From Sulfobacillus benefaciens (lineage in GTDB: Bacteria; Bacillota; Sulfobacillia; Sulfobacillales; Sulfobacillaceae): a DNA stretch of 50,160 nucleotides. The position numbers were made by a program, and so were the translations under genes. Shown here one piece after another: positions 1 through 7,937 of the stretch (positions within the stretch are counted from its first letter, which is position 1; each line of letters starts with the position of its first letter). The stretch covers positions 1 to 50,160 of the forward strand of contig PXYT01000030.1 in NCBI GenBank assembly GCA_003023725.1, written 5' to 3'. Below the pieces are notes generated by a model. It saw only the letters and a program-made list of their open reading frames with translations. It was not told the origin of the DNA and searched no databases.

Positions 1-32
1 GGTTAATTTGGTTGGCACCTAATTATACTAAA

Positions 33-55
33 AAACCCAGTGTTCATGCGGGTTT
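33..55 (-). terminator. Candidate intrinsic terminator just past the group II intron
   Basis: Arms AAACCC and GGGTTT enclose an 11-nt loop. Read on the minus strand the stem is followed by a T run (positions 30-35). On the plus strand a T run follows a few bases later, so it could act both ways. It lies downstream of the intron 3' end on the intron's strand. The stem is short, so confidence is limited. Confidence 0.4.
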
Positions 56-101
56 CGGCCTTTTTTCGGGGTAAAAATTTGTTGTGAATTCGCGGTGGGT
101 A

Positions 102-2015
102 GGTAGAAAGGGGGCCTCGGGGCTTGGCCGTTGTGGCGAGTTTCCCTTGGGCTCCCAATCCCCCGCAGAACCGAACGTGCGGATTTCCCGCATTCGGCTC
201 CCCGACTATCTTGCCATCGTGCGTCGTGGGCGTAGTGTGACTCCGGGAAGCCAGAACCATCGTTGACCAAAGTACCAAGTTTTGGTCTGATGGCTCCGCT
301 GGCTGCGCCGCCGTAACACTTGATACCACGCATAAGAGACCTGATACCGAATCGTTTCCAGCGCGGGTGAGCACCCGGGATAGCCAAAATACCCATAGAA
401 GCCGCGGAGGGCTTGGGTGAGATAGCGTTGTTGCGCCAACACCCCGGCATGCATGAGACGATGCAACTCGCCTGTCACTTTAAGCAGGAATTTGTGCCGA
501 CTTTTGGCGGTGGGACGCCGTTGGAGCCCCCACCGACCCGTGCGACTCCGCGCCCCAAAGTGCGTGAAGCCCAGAAAGTCAAAGTGTTCAGGGCGCTCTC
601 CTCGGCATTCGGACGCATTCCCCGCACGCTTTCCAAAAGGTATGAGGCGGGTTTTCTCGGGCGCGAGCTCCAATCCGAATTTGGCCAGACGCGGAGGCAG
701 TGTCGTCGCGAAATGACGGGCATCGTCCTCCCGGGCGAACAGCACCACAAAGTCATCCGCAAAACGGATGAGCTGTGCTTCTCCGCGGCAGGCCGGTTGC
801 ACGGCCTTTTTGAACCACAAATCCAGTGCATAGTGGAGGTAGACATTTCCGAGTAACGGACTCAACGGACCACCCTGCGGAGCTCCTTCCGTGGGACGGG
901 TCTGCCGACCATCCGGTTCGACAATCGGGGCGTGCAGCCATTTCTCAATCAACCGGAGCACTCCCGGGTCGCCAATCCGTTCCGCCAACATCCGCATCAG
1001 CCACGCGTGTTGAAGGTGGTCGAAAAATCCGCGGATGTCCGCCTCAAAGACCCATTGGATGGGCCGCGTCATCATGATGGTAGACAGTTCCGCCAAGGCA
1101 TCATGGGGACTCCGTCTTGGGCGGAACCCATAGGACTCCTCACAGAAATCCGCCTCATAGATGGGTTGCAAGAGGCGATTCACGGCCGCTTGCAAGAGGC
1201 GATCCTCCACTTCAGGAATACCGAGTGGCCTGCTTTTCAACGGCTGCCCCGGTTTCGGAATGTAGACTCGGCGAATCGGGGGCACGCGATACGTGTGTGC
1301 CTTGAGCCTGTCCACTAAGGCTTGAATCCGTGGACCACGGACGCTGTGATAGGCGGCCATGGTTTCGCCGGACAAGCCCGGCGCTCCGTGCTGATTCAAG
1401 TGCTGCCACGTTTCTTCGAGGAATTCGGCCGTCAGGTGATGCGCCAGTGCCGTGAAGCGGGCATGGGGTTGGTCTTTTGCGCGATAAGCAATGTCGTCTA
1501 GTTGGGGTGACATGGTAGCTCCTCTCTGGTGTCGGACCATGGGTCCGCTAGACGTCTGATAATCGGAACGCCCTTCCCCATGTACACGGCTTTCCCGTGC
1601 GCGGAGTACTATGGCGTTCTCCGACTGCTCCGGTGGGTATTCCCGGCCCTTCGGTTCTCCCCTCTCGGGTGCAGGTACGCGCGTTGCGCGACCCCCGGAG
1701 CTTCTCCCAAGTTCTGGCTCGTTTCGTTTTCTGCCATGCCATGCTCTACGACTCCGCCGAGGTCTCCGGGGCACTCGCCGTGAACGTGCCCCTACTTGTT
1801 GCCTTCCCGGAGTTTCGACCCGGTCGGCCCTCGGACTATACTTTAACGAAGCTCAATCGCTTCACCCCGGAGGGTTATGGCCTGGACATCGCTCTGTTTA
1901 CGCTTAGCCCGAGACCTCACGGCCTCGGACCCAAAACTCGATTCTCCGTGGAGGGCTAGTCCTTACGGAGGCCGGAATTGCACCGGCTCGAAACGATCAG
2001 CTTATCTTGGCGCAC
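102..2015 (-). mobile_element. Group II intron (ribozyme plus maturase ORF)
   Basis: The minus strand begins GTGCG at 2015-2011, the canonical 5' end of group II introns. A typical domain I-like segment rich in short pairings follows for about 500 nt. The maturase ORF (206-1513) sits inside. Six bases after its stop comes a domain V hairpin (200 down to 168): GAGCCGAA pairs with TTCGGTTC, with an upper GCGG/CCGC stem and a GAAA-type loop. A domain VI-like stretch then leads to a pyrimidine-rich 3' end near 100-110. The exact 3' splice point is not certain. The ORF lies in the expected domain IV position. The element looks full length and may still be active. The flanks are a transposase relic on the 5' side and a terminator-like hairpin on the 3' side. 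Confidence 0.85.
206..1513 (-). CDS. ltrA: Group II intron reverse transcriptase/maturase
   Basis: Multifunctional intron-encoded protein that helps the intron RNA fold and splice and copies it during retrohoming. The chosen ATG at 1513 has GAGAGGAG just upstream; an open frame continues upstream to 1774 but has no better start and runs through ribozyme sequence. The product is 435 aa. RT fingers/palm motifs are clear: RPLGIP near 95-100, YGFRPRRSPHDAL near 128-140, EADIRGFFD near 157-165 (first catalytic Asp), PQGGPLSP near 212-219, and FADD at 251-254 as the catalytic box, where many relatives have YADD. A basic C-terminal maturase (X) region with a GFYGYFGYPG-like segment follows. No HNH endonuclease domain is present, as is usual for short (about 420 aa) bacterial maturases. 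No frameshift is visible. Confidence 0.93.
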   Translation of the reverse strand: MSPQLDDIAYRAKDQPHARFTALAHHLTAEFLEETWQHLNQHGAPGLSGETMAAYHSVRGPRIQALVDRLKAHTYRVPPIRRVYIPKPGQPLKSRPLGIPEVEDRLLQAAVNRLLQPIYEADFCEESYGFRPRRSPHDALAELSTIMMTRPIQWVFEADIRGFFDHLQHAWLMRMLAERIGDPGVLRLIEKWLHAPIVEPDGRQTRPTEGAPQGGPLSPLLGNVYLHYALDLWFKKAVQPACRGEAQLIRFADDFVVLFAREDDARHFATTLPPRLAKFGLELAPEKTRLIPFGKRAGNASECRGERPEHFDFLGFTHFGARSRTGRWGLQRRPTAKSRHKFLLKVTGELHRLMHAGVLAQQRYLTQALRGFYGYFGYPGCSPALETIRYQVSYAWYQVLRRRSQRSHQTKTWYFGQRWFWLPGVTLRPRRTMAR

Positions 2016-2049
2016 CGAAACTCAAGTAAAGAGTTGAAGTCCGTCAAAA

Positions 2050-2610
2050 TTAGGCTACCCATTCGAGGGCGATCCTGTGGTCGGTACACCAGGCGGCGAG
2101 ACCGTGGTTGTGATTCAGTGGGGCCCACTCATGCCTTGGTGTTTTTTTGACAGTTGGAGACACAGAGATCATTGGTCTTTTCGCCTCCAATTACTCGCGA
2201 ATTTCGCAGATCTGAGGCCTTTCGTAATGCATAGCATGGGATGTAGGCGCGATTGCGTTCGAAATACCTCGTCGGTTTATCAACGGATTGGCCCGGTTTC
2301 GGCTTCTTGTCCAGAATAGACCGGAGGTAAGCAATGGCCGCGTTAACGCGGCTGAGCCAGAGCCGAGGGAGGAGAGCGTTCCATATCGCATGACGAATTT
2401 TGGATCCACGTAGCTCTAAGGCAGCGCGCAAAAATTACCTTTATGTTTGGGATTGGGGTTTCACGATGTCATTCCACTTGCCATGAAAGGGTTGACGCTC
2501 AATATTGAGTGCTTGAAAGGTCGCATTATCCACCTTGCATCCTTTCTCATACGGGTGTTCATCCCATACAGCGCGGACCTGACCTCCTGGCGATGCCCTG
2601 GACTACGGTT
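2050..2610 (-). pseudogene. Decayed transposase relic (DDE type, family not certain)
   Basis: Translating the minus strand with several frame changes gives consecutive transposase-like segments: DEHPYEKGCKVDNATFQALN, then ERQPFHGKWND, then a stop-broken linker, then YIPCYALRKASDLRNS, then GEKTNDLCVSNCQKHQGMS. The C-terminus ends at a TAA at 2050-2052. The last part needs a one-base shift at a run of seven A's near 2140. The order of the blocks and the RxEKxNDxxVxxRxKHxGMSW-like ending fit the C-terminal half of a transposase I recognise only generally. No start, no terminal repeats and multiple frameshifts mark it as dead. The group II intron's 5' end lies 35 bp beyond its stop. Confidence 0.6.
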
Positions 2611-2894
2611 TCGAAATTCTCCAGGGGCCCTTTTAACTCGAGGTGGCCGATTTCCCCAGCGACCCGGTACACGCCCGGTCTGGCGGACGATCCCCCCGCT
2701 TGCTGCCTCGCCGGGCGCGTCCGCAGCCGCGATAGGTTCTGTTTAAAAAGGTCTTGGCATTTCTGATGAAGACATTGACCCAGTAAACACCTCGGCAGAC
2801 TGCAGATCGTTACTGCGCGGGATCTTTAACGTCGCCTTCAGCACTGTTGCCGCTTACTTATACACCTCAGCCCCCATCGGTGCGACAGGTACTC

Positions 2895-3110
2895 TGGCGT
2901 GCTGAATTATGTGGTGCAACAAACAGGCCATATGATAGGCCACTCCCAGTTGGAGCCACGGTCAGCGCGGCGTCGGCGAGCTGTTAGATAGATGGCCCAA
3001 AACCAGAGGAGTAACGACACATTGGAACGGTGAAACACCGTTCCCGCTGCGACACTGGTTTGTCGTCCACAGGGCTGACAATCTTACAGATCGATGCCGT
3101 GCCGATCCTG
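2895..3110 (-). pseudogene. IS1595-family transposase fragment
   Basis: One minus-strand frame reads CGRQTSVAAGTVFHRS followed by LLLWFWAIYL. This is the hallmark of the zinc-ribbon end plus first helices of IS1595/ISXO2-like transposases (C-x-R-CxRQ-SVTAGTVFHRT...W-FWAMYL). After a frameshift the next segment LQLGVAYHMACLLHHIIQHA matches the following helix of that family. Only this N-terminal piece is present, with an in-frame stop before the CGRQ motif. It is a dead remnant. The 285 bp between it and the neighbouring relic hold no other recognisable gene. Confidence 0.6.
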
Positions 3111-3197
3111 CCAATCGACCGCTTGTCTAAAACGACCGCATTTTTCCGTTATTCACCAAAACCACACTCCCAAACCTCAATTCGCGTATAAAATGAT

Positions 3198-3227
3198 ATT
3201 GTGTCAACACAATGTTCATGATAAGAT
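3198..3227 (+). promoter_or_regulatory. Candidate sigma-A promoter with overlapping 7-bp inverted repeat
   Basis: TTGTGT at 3199-3204 and TAAGAT at 3222-3227 are separated by exactly 17 nt. The -35 box lies inside a perfect inverted repeat, ATTGTGT-CA-ACACAAT (3198-3213). This is the only obvious promoter in the AT-rich 150 bp before the glycosidase gene at 3337, leaving a leader of about 100 nt. An operator over a -35 box suggests repression, but the regulator is unknown and the call is by eye. Confidence 0.45.
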
Positions 3228-3336
3228 TGGCCACACGTTTACTTTGGAATTATTGAAATATTCGTCACATATGATAGCGGTACATTTTTGGTTCTACGAT
3301 CATTTATCAATCACATCCGGCGGATGAGGCGAGAAA

Positions 3337-4449
3337 ATGTTGGATATTCGTGTGAAATCACTCAGAAGAAAAGTGCCGTGGTCTCGGGCGTTGGGCCTTG
3401 TGCTGGCGATCTTGTTAAGTATCGTCTGGACGAGACCACTGAGAGAATCAGCCGAACTCATGGTACCCGTCTATCATCCTGCCCGGAACATAATGGCCGG
3501 ATTTGTGTTCCCCGGATGGATTGCGAATTCCCCGCAACTCCATCTGATGTCTACCGGACAATGGGAACATCAAGTATCATTGATGATATCCCAAACGCAC
3601 TCCTCCTGGATCGAGATTCAAGTCGCGTTGTATCAACCCAATGTCTATGTCCCGAAAATTGGATCTGGTGTTCTGACTCCCGGAATCGGGCAGTTGCGGC
3701 AGGAAATTCTTTTTGCCCGCCGCCGCGGGCTCAAGGTTATTATGGCGCCCACCGTCCTGGTCGGCAACGCTGTATATTCCGGAGACATTCACTATCCGTC
3801 TGCAGCCAAGGACGCTCAATGGTTTCACAGCTATCTTACCCATTGGGCGCCGTATGCCAAAATAGCACGAGAGACGCACGTGAATATTCTGGTGGTGGCG
3901 AGTGAAATGGACGGAATGCTATCAGCCCCCGCCAGTCAGTGGGAGAGTTTGATTCAGCAGCTTCACCAAAACTTTTCCGGAGCTTTGTGGGTTGATCTGA
4001 ACTGGATTGATACCACTCGTTTTGAGCCGTGGCTAAAAGATCCCCTGATATCGGCAGTGGGAATATCAGCCTACTTTCCGTTGGAATCCAAGGCCCGTCC
4101 TCTTTCTTACGCGACCATTTTCTCCCGCTGGAAAACCCGCATCGACCCTCAGTTAGAAAATCTTATCCGGTATTCGGGTCATCCGGCCGTTCTCTCCGAA
4201 CTGGGCTACAAAAACGCCGCCAACGCCTTATACCAACCGTACCGCCACACCACCTCGCTAGGCCCTGATCCGACACTGCAAAACAACGCCCTGGTGGCGG
4301 CCGTCATGGCCGCGACGCAGGTTCGGGGTATCGCGGGGATCATGGTCTATGGGTGGGATATCGGTTACTTCAGTCCTTCCACTCTTGCCAAAGCCATATG
4401 GCTGGAGACCGGCGTCATTCGCCCCACTTTACACAAAATTGTGTCATAA
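3337..4449 (+). CDS. GH113-like (clan GH-A) secreted/anchored glycoside hydrolase
   Basis: 370 aa. An N-terminal hydrophobic segment (about 17-31) after RRK suggests a signal anchor or uncleaved signal peptide, with the catalytic part outside the cell. The body reads as a TIM-barrel hydrolase: strands such as GLKVIMAPTV (131-140), VNILVVASE (182-190, Glu190 in the acid/base position), WVDLNW (218-223), VGISAYFPL (241-249) and AVLSELGY (284-291, Glu288 in the nucleophile position). This pairing of Glu residues and a C-terminal GIMVYGWD-like strand resemble GH113 beta-mannanases and related sugar hydrolases. The substrate cannot be told. The ATG at 3337 has GAGGCGA eight bases upstream. The next gene downstream, on the same strand after 159 bp, is a lipoprotein, so a cell-surface function for the pair is plausible. 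Confidence 0.7.
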   Translation: MLDIRVKSLRRKVPWSRALGLVLAILLSIVWTRPLRESAELMVPVYHPARNIMAGFVFPGWIANSPQLHLMSTGQWEHQVSLMISQTHSSWIEIQVALYQPNVYVPKIGSGVLTPGIGQLRQEILFARRRGLKVIMAPTVLVGNAVYSGDIHYPSAAKDAQWFHSYLTHWAPYAKIARETHVNILVVASEMDGMLSAPASQWESLIQQLHQNFSGALWVDLNWIDTTRFEPWLKDPLISAVGISAYFPLESKARPLSYATIFSRWKTRIDPQLENLIRYSGHPAVLSELGYKNAANALYQPYRHTTSLGPDPTLQNNALVAAVMAATQVRGIAGIMVYGWDIGYFSPSTLAKAIWLETGVIRPTLHKIVS

Positions 4450-4576
4450 GAGAAGCCGCGACCCGTCAAATTACTTACCCTTCTCTTTTGACCAAAAGAC
4501 GATAATTGTTGTCCCCTGCCACTCTAATTCCTCAAATTTTCCTCGTCTCTTGCCAGAGTGCGTTGGGGAGTATAAA

Positions 4577-4589
4577 CTACACATTGTAG
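4577..4589. promoter_or_regulatory. CTACA-CAT-TGTAG dyad before the lipoprotein gene
   Basis: A 5-bp inverted repeat with TACA/TGTA cores lies between a TATAAA-like element (4571-4576) and the ribosome site of the lipoprotein. TACA-N-TGTA is the core of BlaI/MecI operators, and a BlaI homologue is encoded 2.4 kb away. The spacing here is 3 nt rather than the usual 1-2, so the link is speculative. Confidence 0.25.
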
Positions 4590-4608
4590 GTTATAAAGGA
4601 GGGCATTC

Positions 4609-5508
4609 ATGAACAAGACATTAATTCTGCTTGCCGCGGGATTAAGTGTGGCGATAGCTGGCTGCGGAACGACTCAAGCGGCAAAATCAATGTCGTCACC
4701 AGCATCGAAGACCCGGCACTCATCGTCCATGTCCGCGTCACAGTCCCACACCACTCGGGCTACCGTTGAAGAAATCTCCAGCAATAAAACGGCCCAGGTG
4801 ATCGAGGCCGGGCAGTCCGCCACGTTTGTGCTCAAAGCCACCACGTCTGGTCAGCGGCCGGCAGCGGGGCAACCCGTCACATTCTATATCGGTCCTATGG
4901 TTCCTCTTGGTCACGGTGTCACGAACTGGTATAAATCCGGAACTCCTCAGGCTGCCGGGTTCATCAAGAGCTATTCCAAAGTGACAAACTCCCAGGGTCA
5001 AGCCATGATCACCCTATCCCCTCAACCCACGAAACACATGGAAATGGTTGCGGTGAAAATCGGAAATTTCAACACCTTCAACTCGTCCGCCATGACAGGA
5101 GCCGGACTGCTGGACGCATGGTGGACAACCCCCTCGACTTCGCCTATGGCCCCAGTCGGAGACTATGTCCAAGTCTCACCGTTTGCGCAGGCCGCCAAGG
5201 CTGGACAGAAACAAGTCCTGACGATTACAGCCATGAGTCCTAACGGGCCGATATCCGGCGCCTCGGTGGACGTCATTCCCAAAGGCTCTCTCTCCTCTTC
5301 ATCTTCTTCCATGAGCAGCAGTTCGGGCATGAATGGATCCATGAGCTCACAGGGCGGCAAAATCCTGAAGACCAATTCTTCCGGCCGTGTCACCTATACT
5401 GTCACCGCAAGTGCACAGTCCATGGCCAGCCTTCCCGTTCGCATCGTGGTTTCGAATCATATGGAACGCGTGGCCGGAGGTATGAACGCCGATATCATGA
5501 CCCATTGA
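4609..5508 (+). CDS. Lipoprotein with two Ig-like repeats and a Ser/Met-rich insert
   Basis: 299 aa with a strong ribosome site (AAAGGAGGG, 7 nt before ATG). The N-terminus is a textbook lipoprotein signal: MNK, a hydrophobic stretch, then IAGC with Cys19 as the lipidated residue, so the protein should sit on the outer face of the membrane and be cleaved by a type II signal peptidase such as the one at 7470. A Ser-rich spacer (25-50) precedes two similar modules, about 55-140 and 175-290. Each has the G-x-P-V-x-F/V ... T-N-S-x-G-x-A/V-x-x-T pattern of bacterial Ig-like (Big_1 type) domains. The second carries an inserted run of Ser with interspersed Met/Gly (about 228-248). No catalytic motif is visible, and binding or structural roles are possible. 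The function is unknown. Confidence 0.85.
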   Translation: MNKTLILLAAGLSVAIAGCGTTQAAKSMSSPASKTRHSSSMSASQSHTTRATVEEISSNKTAQVIEAGQSATFVLKATTSGQRPAAGQPVTFYIGPMVPLGHGVTNWYKSGTPQAAGFIKSYSKVTNSQGQAMITLSPQPTKHMEMVAVKIGNFNTFNSSAMTGAGLLDAWWTTPSTSPMAPVGDYVQVSPFAQAAKAGQKQVLTITAMSPNGPISGASVDVIPKGSLSSSSSSMSSSSGMNGSMSSQGGKILKTNSSGRVTYTVTASAQSMASLPVRIVVSNHMERVAGGMNADIMTH

Positions 5509-5525
5509 ACGTAAATCCCGCTTTA

Positions 5526-6148
5526 CCCCGTCCTCGGGGCGTAACGTTCAGAACGGGCACGGCGGCAGTGGCGTCAAGTTCAGCCAAACATGGGTTCAAA
5601 CCACCCCAGTCTTCAGCAGGAGCTGGCGGGAAACCGTCAGCTCTATCACTTGACCAGCCTCAGTCGCCGGAATCGACACAGACAGTGATCGTCTCGGGGA
5701 GCGAGCGACTCTGTTCAGTCCGGTATCCCCCTGGAATGCTTCTCCAGTTCCAGGCTCTGAGGTTCTCTCTTCGATGCCAGCTTGGGGTAGCACCGTACCC
5801 CAACCCGTATGGGGTTCCCATTCGTTACTGGTCTCGCCGTAAGCAACACGGGGATTCGGAGCGGAGAAAGGGGCCAAGCGGTCATTCCTCGGGGCCAATA
5901 TGCGAAAACCGGACCGGTCGTGCCACGGTGACAGTGAGTGGGCCGTCGGGATCACCACAGAAACCGGCCTCAATCCGACGACGAGCGACAAACCCTCCCG
6001 CATCCTTCAACGCCGAGACGGGATGGCCCTATACGCAATGGTGCATCAGTGCCTAAGAAGAGAGGGAGCGGCACGCCTCTTCGCCTGGAAGAGCCGCGTG
6101 TCCGAGCCGAAAATTTAGGATGAATCTTTTCCGGCAATGCTTCATCCT
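5526..6148. other. Stem-loop-rich intergenic segment, no gene recognised
   Basis: No convincing protein is found in 5509-6172 on either strand, but palindromes are dense. CCCCG/CGGGG with a 4-nt loop lies at 5526-5539. TTGGGGTA/TACCCCAA is a perfect 8-bp stem with a 6-nt loop at 5782-5803. CACGCCTCTTC pairs with GAAGAG-cc-GCGTG at 6072-6100. AGGATGAA/TTCATCCT is at 6117-6148. The pattern resembles the 3' untranslated end of a TnpB/IS605-type element or another structured RNA, but no coding remnant was found to prove it. Confidence 0.3.
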
Positions 6149-6172
6149 CTGCCGCGCCTTCTTAAGACGCAT

Positions 6173-7027
6173 TCAGTGACAGAACAAGCTCCAGGAGGTT
6201 GCGGCCAGCACGGCTGACGTAGCAAAGGGCATTGCGGCGGCCGAAACCAGTGGATATGTTTCGGGAAATAAACTGACGCTATCACCATCGATAAGCGCGT
6301 TAATCCGGGCCTCCCACACGCTGTTCCAAGCCGGTCCCTCGGAAAATCGCGGGCGCGACTCGTTGCTTAAAGCGTGAACGGTGGTAACCATGGCCTGAAG
6401 TAAAGGATCTTTGGTCTCTTGCCATGCAATGGCAAAACGATCAGCTTGAATCTCCCGTGCCACAAGGTAAACACGGTAGAGAGACTCGATCGGAAGAAAA
6501 GGAAACGCTTTTTGTATCGTCAAAAAAACTTGTTGCAAGGCATAATCATGGCTCCTGGCATGGTGCACTTCGTGGGCCAAAATAGCCTCAAGGCCCGGTC
6601 CGTCAAGAAGCGTGCGAAGGGATTCGGAAATCACAATCGTTGGATGAATAATGCCGTACGTAAAAGCGTCCGGACTGTTCCACATACCGACCTTGACGGA
6701 AACGTTTCGCGGTAGCAGCTTCAACGGAATTTCATCACAAGGGAAAGGCGCCATCCGGGGTCTCACCCGTGCTATGGTGTTCCGGTTGCTTCTAATCACC
6801 CAGGCAATCCCATATCCCAGACGCCAAACATACAGACCGGACAACAATATTAACACCGCCAAGAAGATGAAGAGCCCCGGATGCCCTATCATGGGATGGT
6901 GCATTCGGCTCCAACTCAGATGATGCTCGGTCGTGGCAATAGCCACGCCTAAGAGCAATCCGGGTAGAAGAACCAGAGTAGCCAGCCCCAAAGCCCATGC
7001 ATATGCGGATTTCGACCCTCTATTCAC
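6173..7027 (-). CDS. M56-family (BlaR1/MecR1-type) membrane zinc peptidase without sensor domain
   Basis: 284 aa from a GTG at 7027 that overlaps the BlaI stop codon by 8 nt, a layout typical of translational coupling. The longer frame back to 7132 would overlap blaI by over 100 nt. Hydrophobic segments lie at about 14-31 and 52-72. A cytoplasmic-type linker leads to the zinc site HEVHH (152-156) and a third ligand EIQAD (192-196). A last membrane segment lies near 255-275. Family members cleave the cognate BlaI repressor when triggered. Unlike BlaR1/MecR1 there is no C-terminal penicillin-binding domain, so the signal is unknown. The partner repressor is immediately upstream, and the likely targets are nearby cell-envelope genes. 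Confidence 0.85.
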   Translation of the reverse strand: MNRGSKSAYAWALGLATLVLLPGLLLGVAIATTEHHLSWSRMHHPMIGHPGLFIFLAVLILLSGLYVWRLGYGIAWVIRSNRNTIARVRPRMAPFPCDEIPLKLLPRNVSVKVGMWNSPDAFTYGIIHPTIVISESLRTLLDGPGLEAILAHEVHHARSHDYALQQVFLTIQKAFPFLPIESLYRVYLVAREIQADRFAIAWQETKDPLLQAMVTTVHALSNESRPRFSEGPAWNSVWEARINALIDGDSVSLFPETYPLVSAAAMPFATSAVLAATSWSLFCH

Positions 7028-7400
7028 GGAGTTTTTCTTGAGTTCGAGCACGAACGATAGCCTCCAGTTTAGCCAACGCATTCGGATCCAGTTCATCAAT
7101 CGCGTCCACAAAGTGAACGAGGCAGGATTCACCGAATTCCGACATCAATGTCTCCACCGATTCCATGGCATGGGCTTTCAGAACACTTTCTGCGGGTGCC
7201 AGCCGATAGACATAATGGCGAATGCGGCCTTCGCGAACCAATATTTTCTGGGACACCAAACGATTCATCACGGTCGCCACCGTGTTAACCGATATAGGAT
7301 GATCTTGAGCCACGGTACGGTGCACGCTTTTGACCGTTGACACTCCTTGGCTCCGTATAATGTGAAGAATATGGTTGCGCAAATGGTTTTTTGAAGTCAA
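7020..7400 (-). CDS. BlaI/MecI/CopY-family transcriptional repressor
   Basis: 126 aa from a TTG at 7400 (a nearby TTG a few codons in is an alternative). The N-terminal winged helix is recognisable: HILHIIRSQG, then STVKSVHRTVAQ, then the recognition helix SVNTVATVMNRLVSQKIL, then a beta wing with a GRIRHYVYRL strand. A C-terminal helical dimerisation part carries the region where M56 peptidases normally cut. The gene is co-transcribed with and overlaps the M56 peptidase, and is divergent from the signal peptidase II gene with only about 70 bp between starts. The repressor therefore probably binds there and controls its own operon, perhaps also lspA. Confidence 0.88.
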   Translation of the reverse strand: MTSKNHLRNHILHIIRSQGVSTVKSVHRTVAQDHPISVNTVATVMNRLVSQKILVREGRIRHYVYRLAPAESVLKAHAMESVETLMSEFGESCLVHFVDAIDELDPNALAKLEAIVRARTQEKLRE

Positions 7401-7421
7401 TGACCTACAACCCTCGCATTA

Positions 7422-7450
7422 TCGGCAAAGTTTTTCACGTTTGTTATAGT
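7422..7450 (+). promoter_or_regulatory. Possible promoter of lspA
   Basis: TATAGT at 7445-7450 with a weak TCGGCA at 7422-7427 and 17 nt between them, in the divergent blaI-lspA gap. The ribosome site AGGAGG starts only about 8 nt after the -10 box, so the leader would be extremely short. Confidence 0.3.
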
Positions 7451-7469
7451 GTATCACAGGAGGTAACTT

Positions 7470-7937
7470 ATGATCGCTCACAAGTCAAGGCGTTCGTTAA
7501 TCTATGGGACAGCGCCAGTTCTGTACATGACGATGATGATCCTCGCCTGGCATTACCGCCCCAAAGTCAATCAGCGGGGGATTATTCTCAATCAGGGCAT
7601 AGCTTTTGGCCTCTTATCCCATGTTCCCTCATGGTTTCTGAGTCTGGGGACGCTGGGAGTCATGGTGGTTATGGCCATTTTTCTTTGGCGATGGCCGACC
7701 GTGCGTCTGTCTCTATCGTGGCTGTTGGCTGCGGCCGCGGCCAACTGGACCGACCGGATTTTATGGGGCGGTGTGGTGGATTATTGGCAAATTCGGCCTT
7801 ACCCCTTCATTTTCAATCTTGCCGACGTCGTTCTCCGGCTCGCATCCGTGTTGCTGGTCATTCAGGCTTATCGGCACTTCCGCAGCACACAAACCCGCAC
7901 ACAACCCTCAATGTCTCACCGTTCCTCCAAATCCTGA
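7470..7937 (+). CDS. lspA: Signal peptidase II (lipoprotein signal peptidase)
   Basis: 155 aa. An integral membrane aspartyl protease that removes the signal peptide of prolipoproteins before the lipid-modified Cys. It has four hydrophobic segments and the three conserved family boxes: NQGIAFGLL (41-49), NWTDRILWGGVVDY (92-105, Asp95) and FNLADV (115-120, Asp119). The two Asp residues form the catalytic dyad. The ATG at 7470 has a strong AGGAGG site. Length and motif spacing match the family. It is divergent from a BlaI/M56 pair, an unusual setting for lspA, which is more often beside ileS or a pseudouridine synthase. A lipoprotein that would be a substrate is encoded 2 kb upstream. Confidence 0.92.
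   Translation: MIAHKSRRSLIYGTAPVLYMTMMILAWHYRPKVNQRGIILNQGIAFGLLSHVPSWFLSLGTLGVMVVMAIFLWRWPTVRLSLSWLLAAAAANWTDRILWGGVVDYWQIRPYPFIFNLADVVLRLASVLLVIQAYRHFRSTQTRTQPSMSHRSSKS

Noticed and set aside
206-1774. Longer maturase form starting at 1774
   Set aside because: The extra 87 codons read through the ribozyme's domain I-III region, are Arg/Pro-rich and lack a ribosome site, while 1513 has one.
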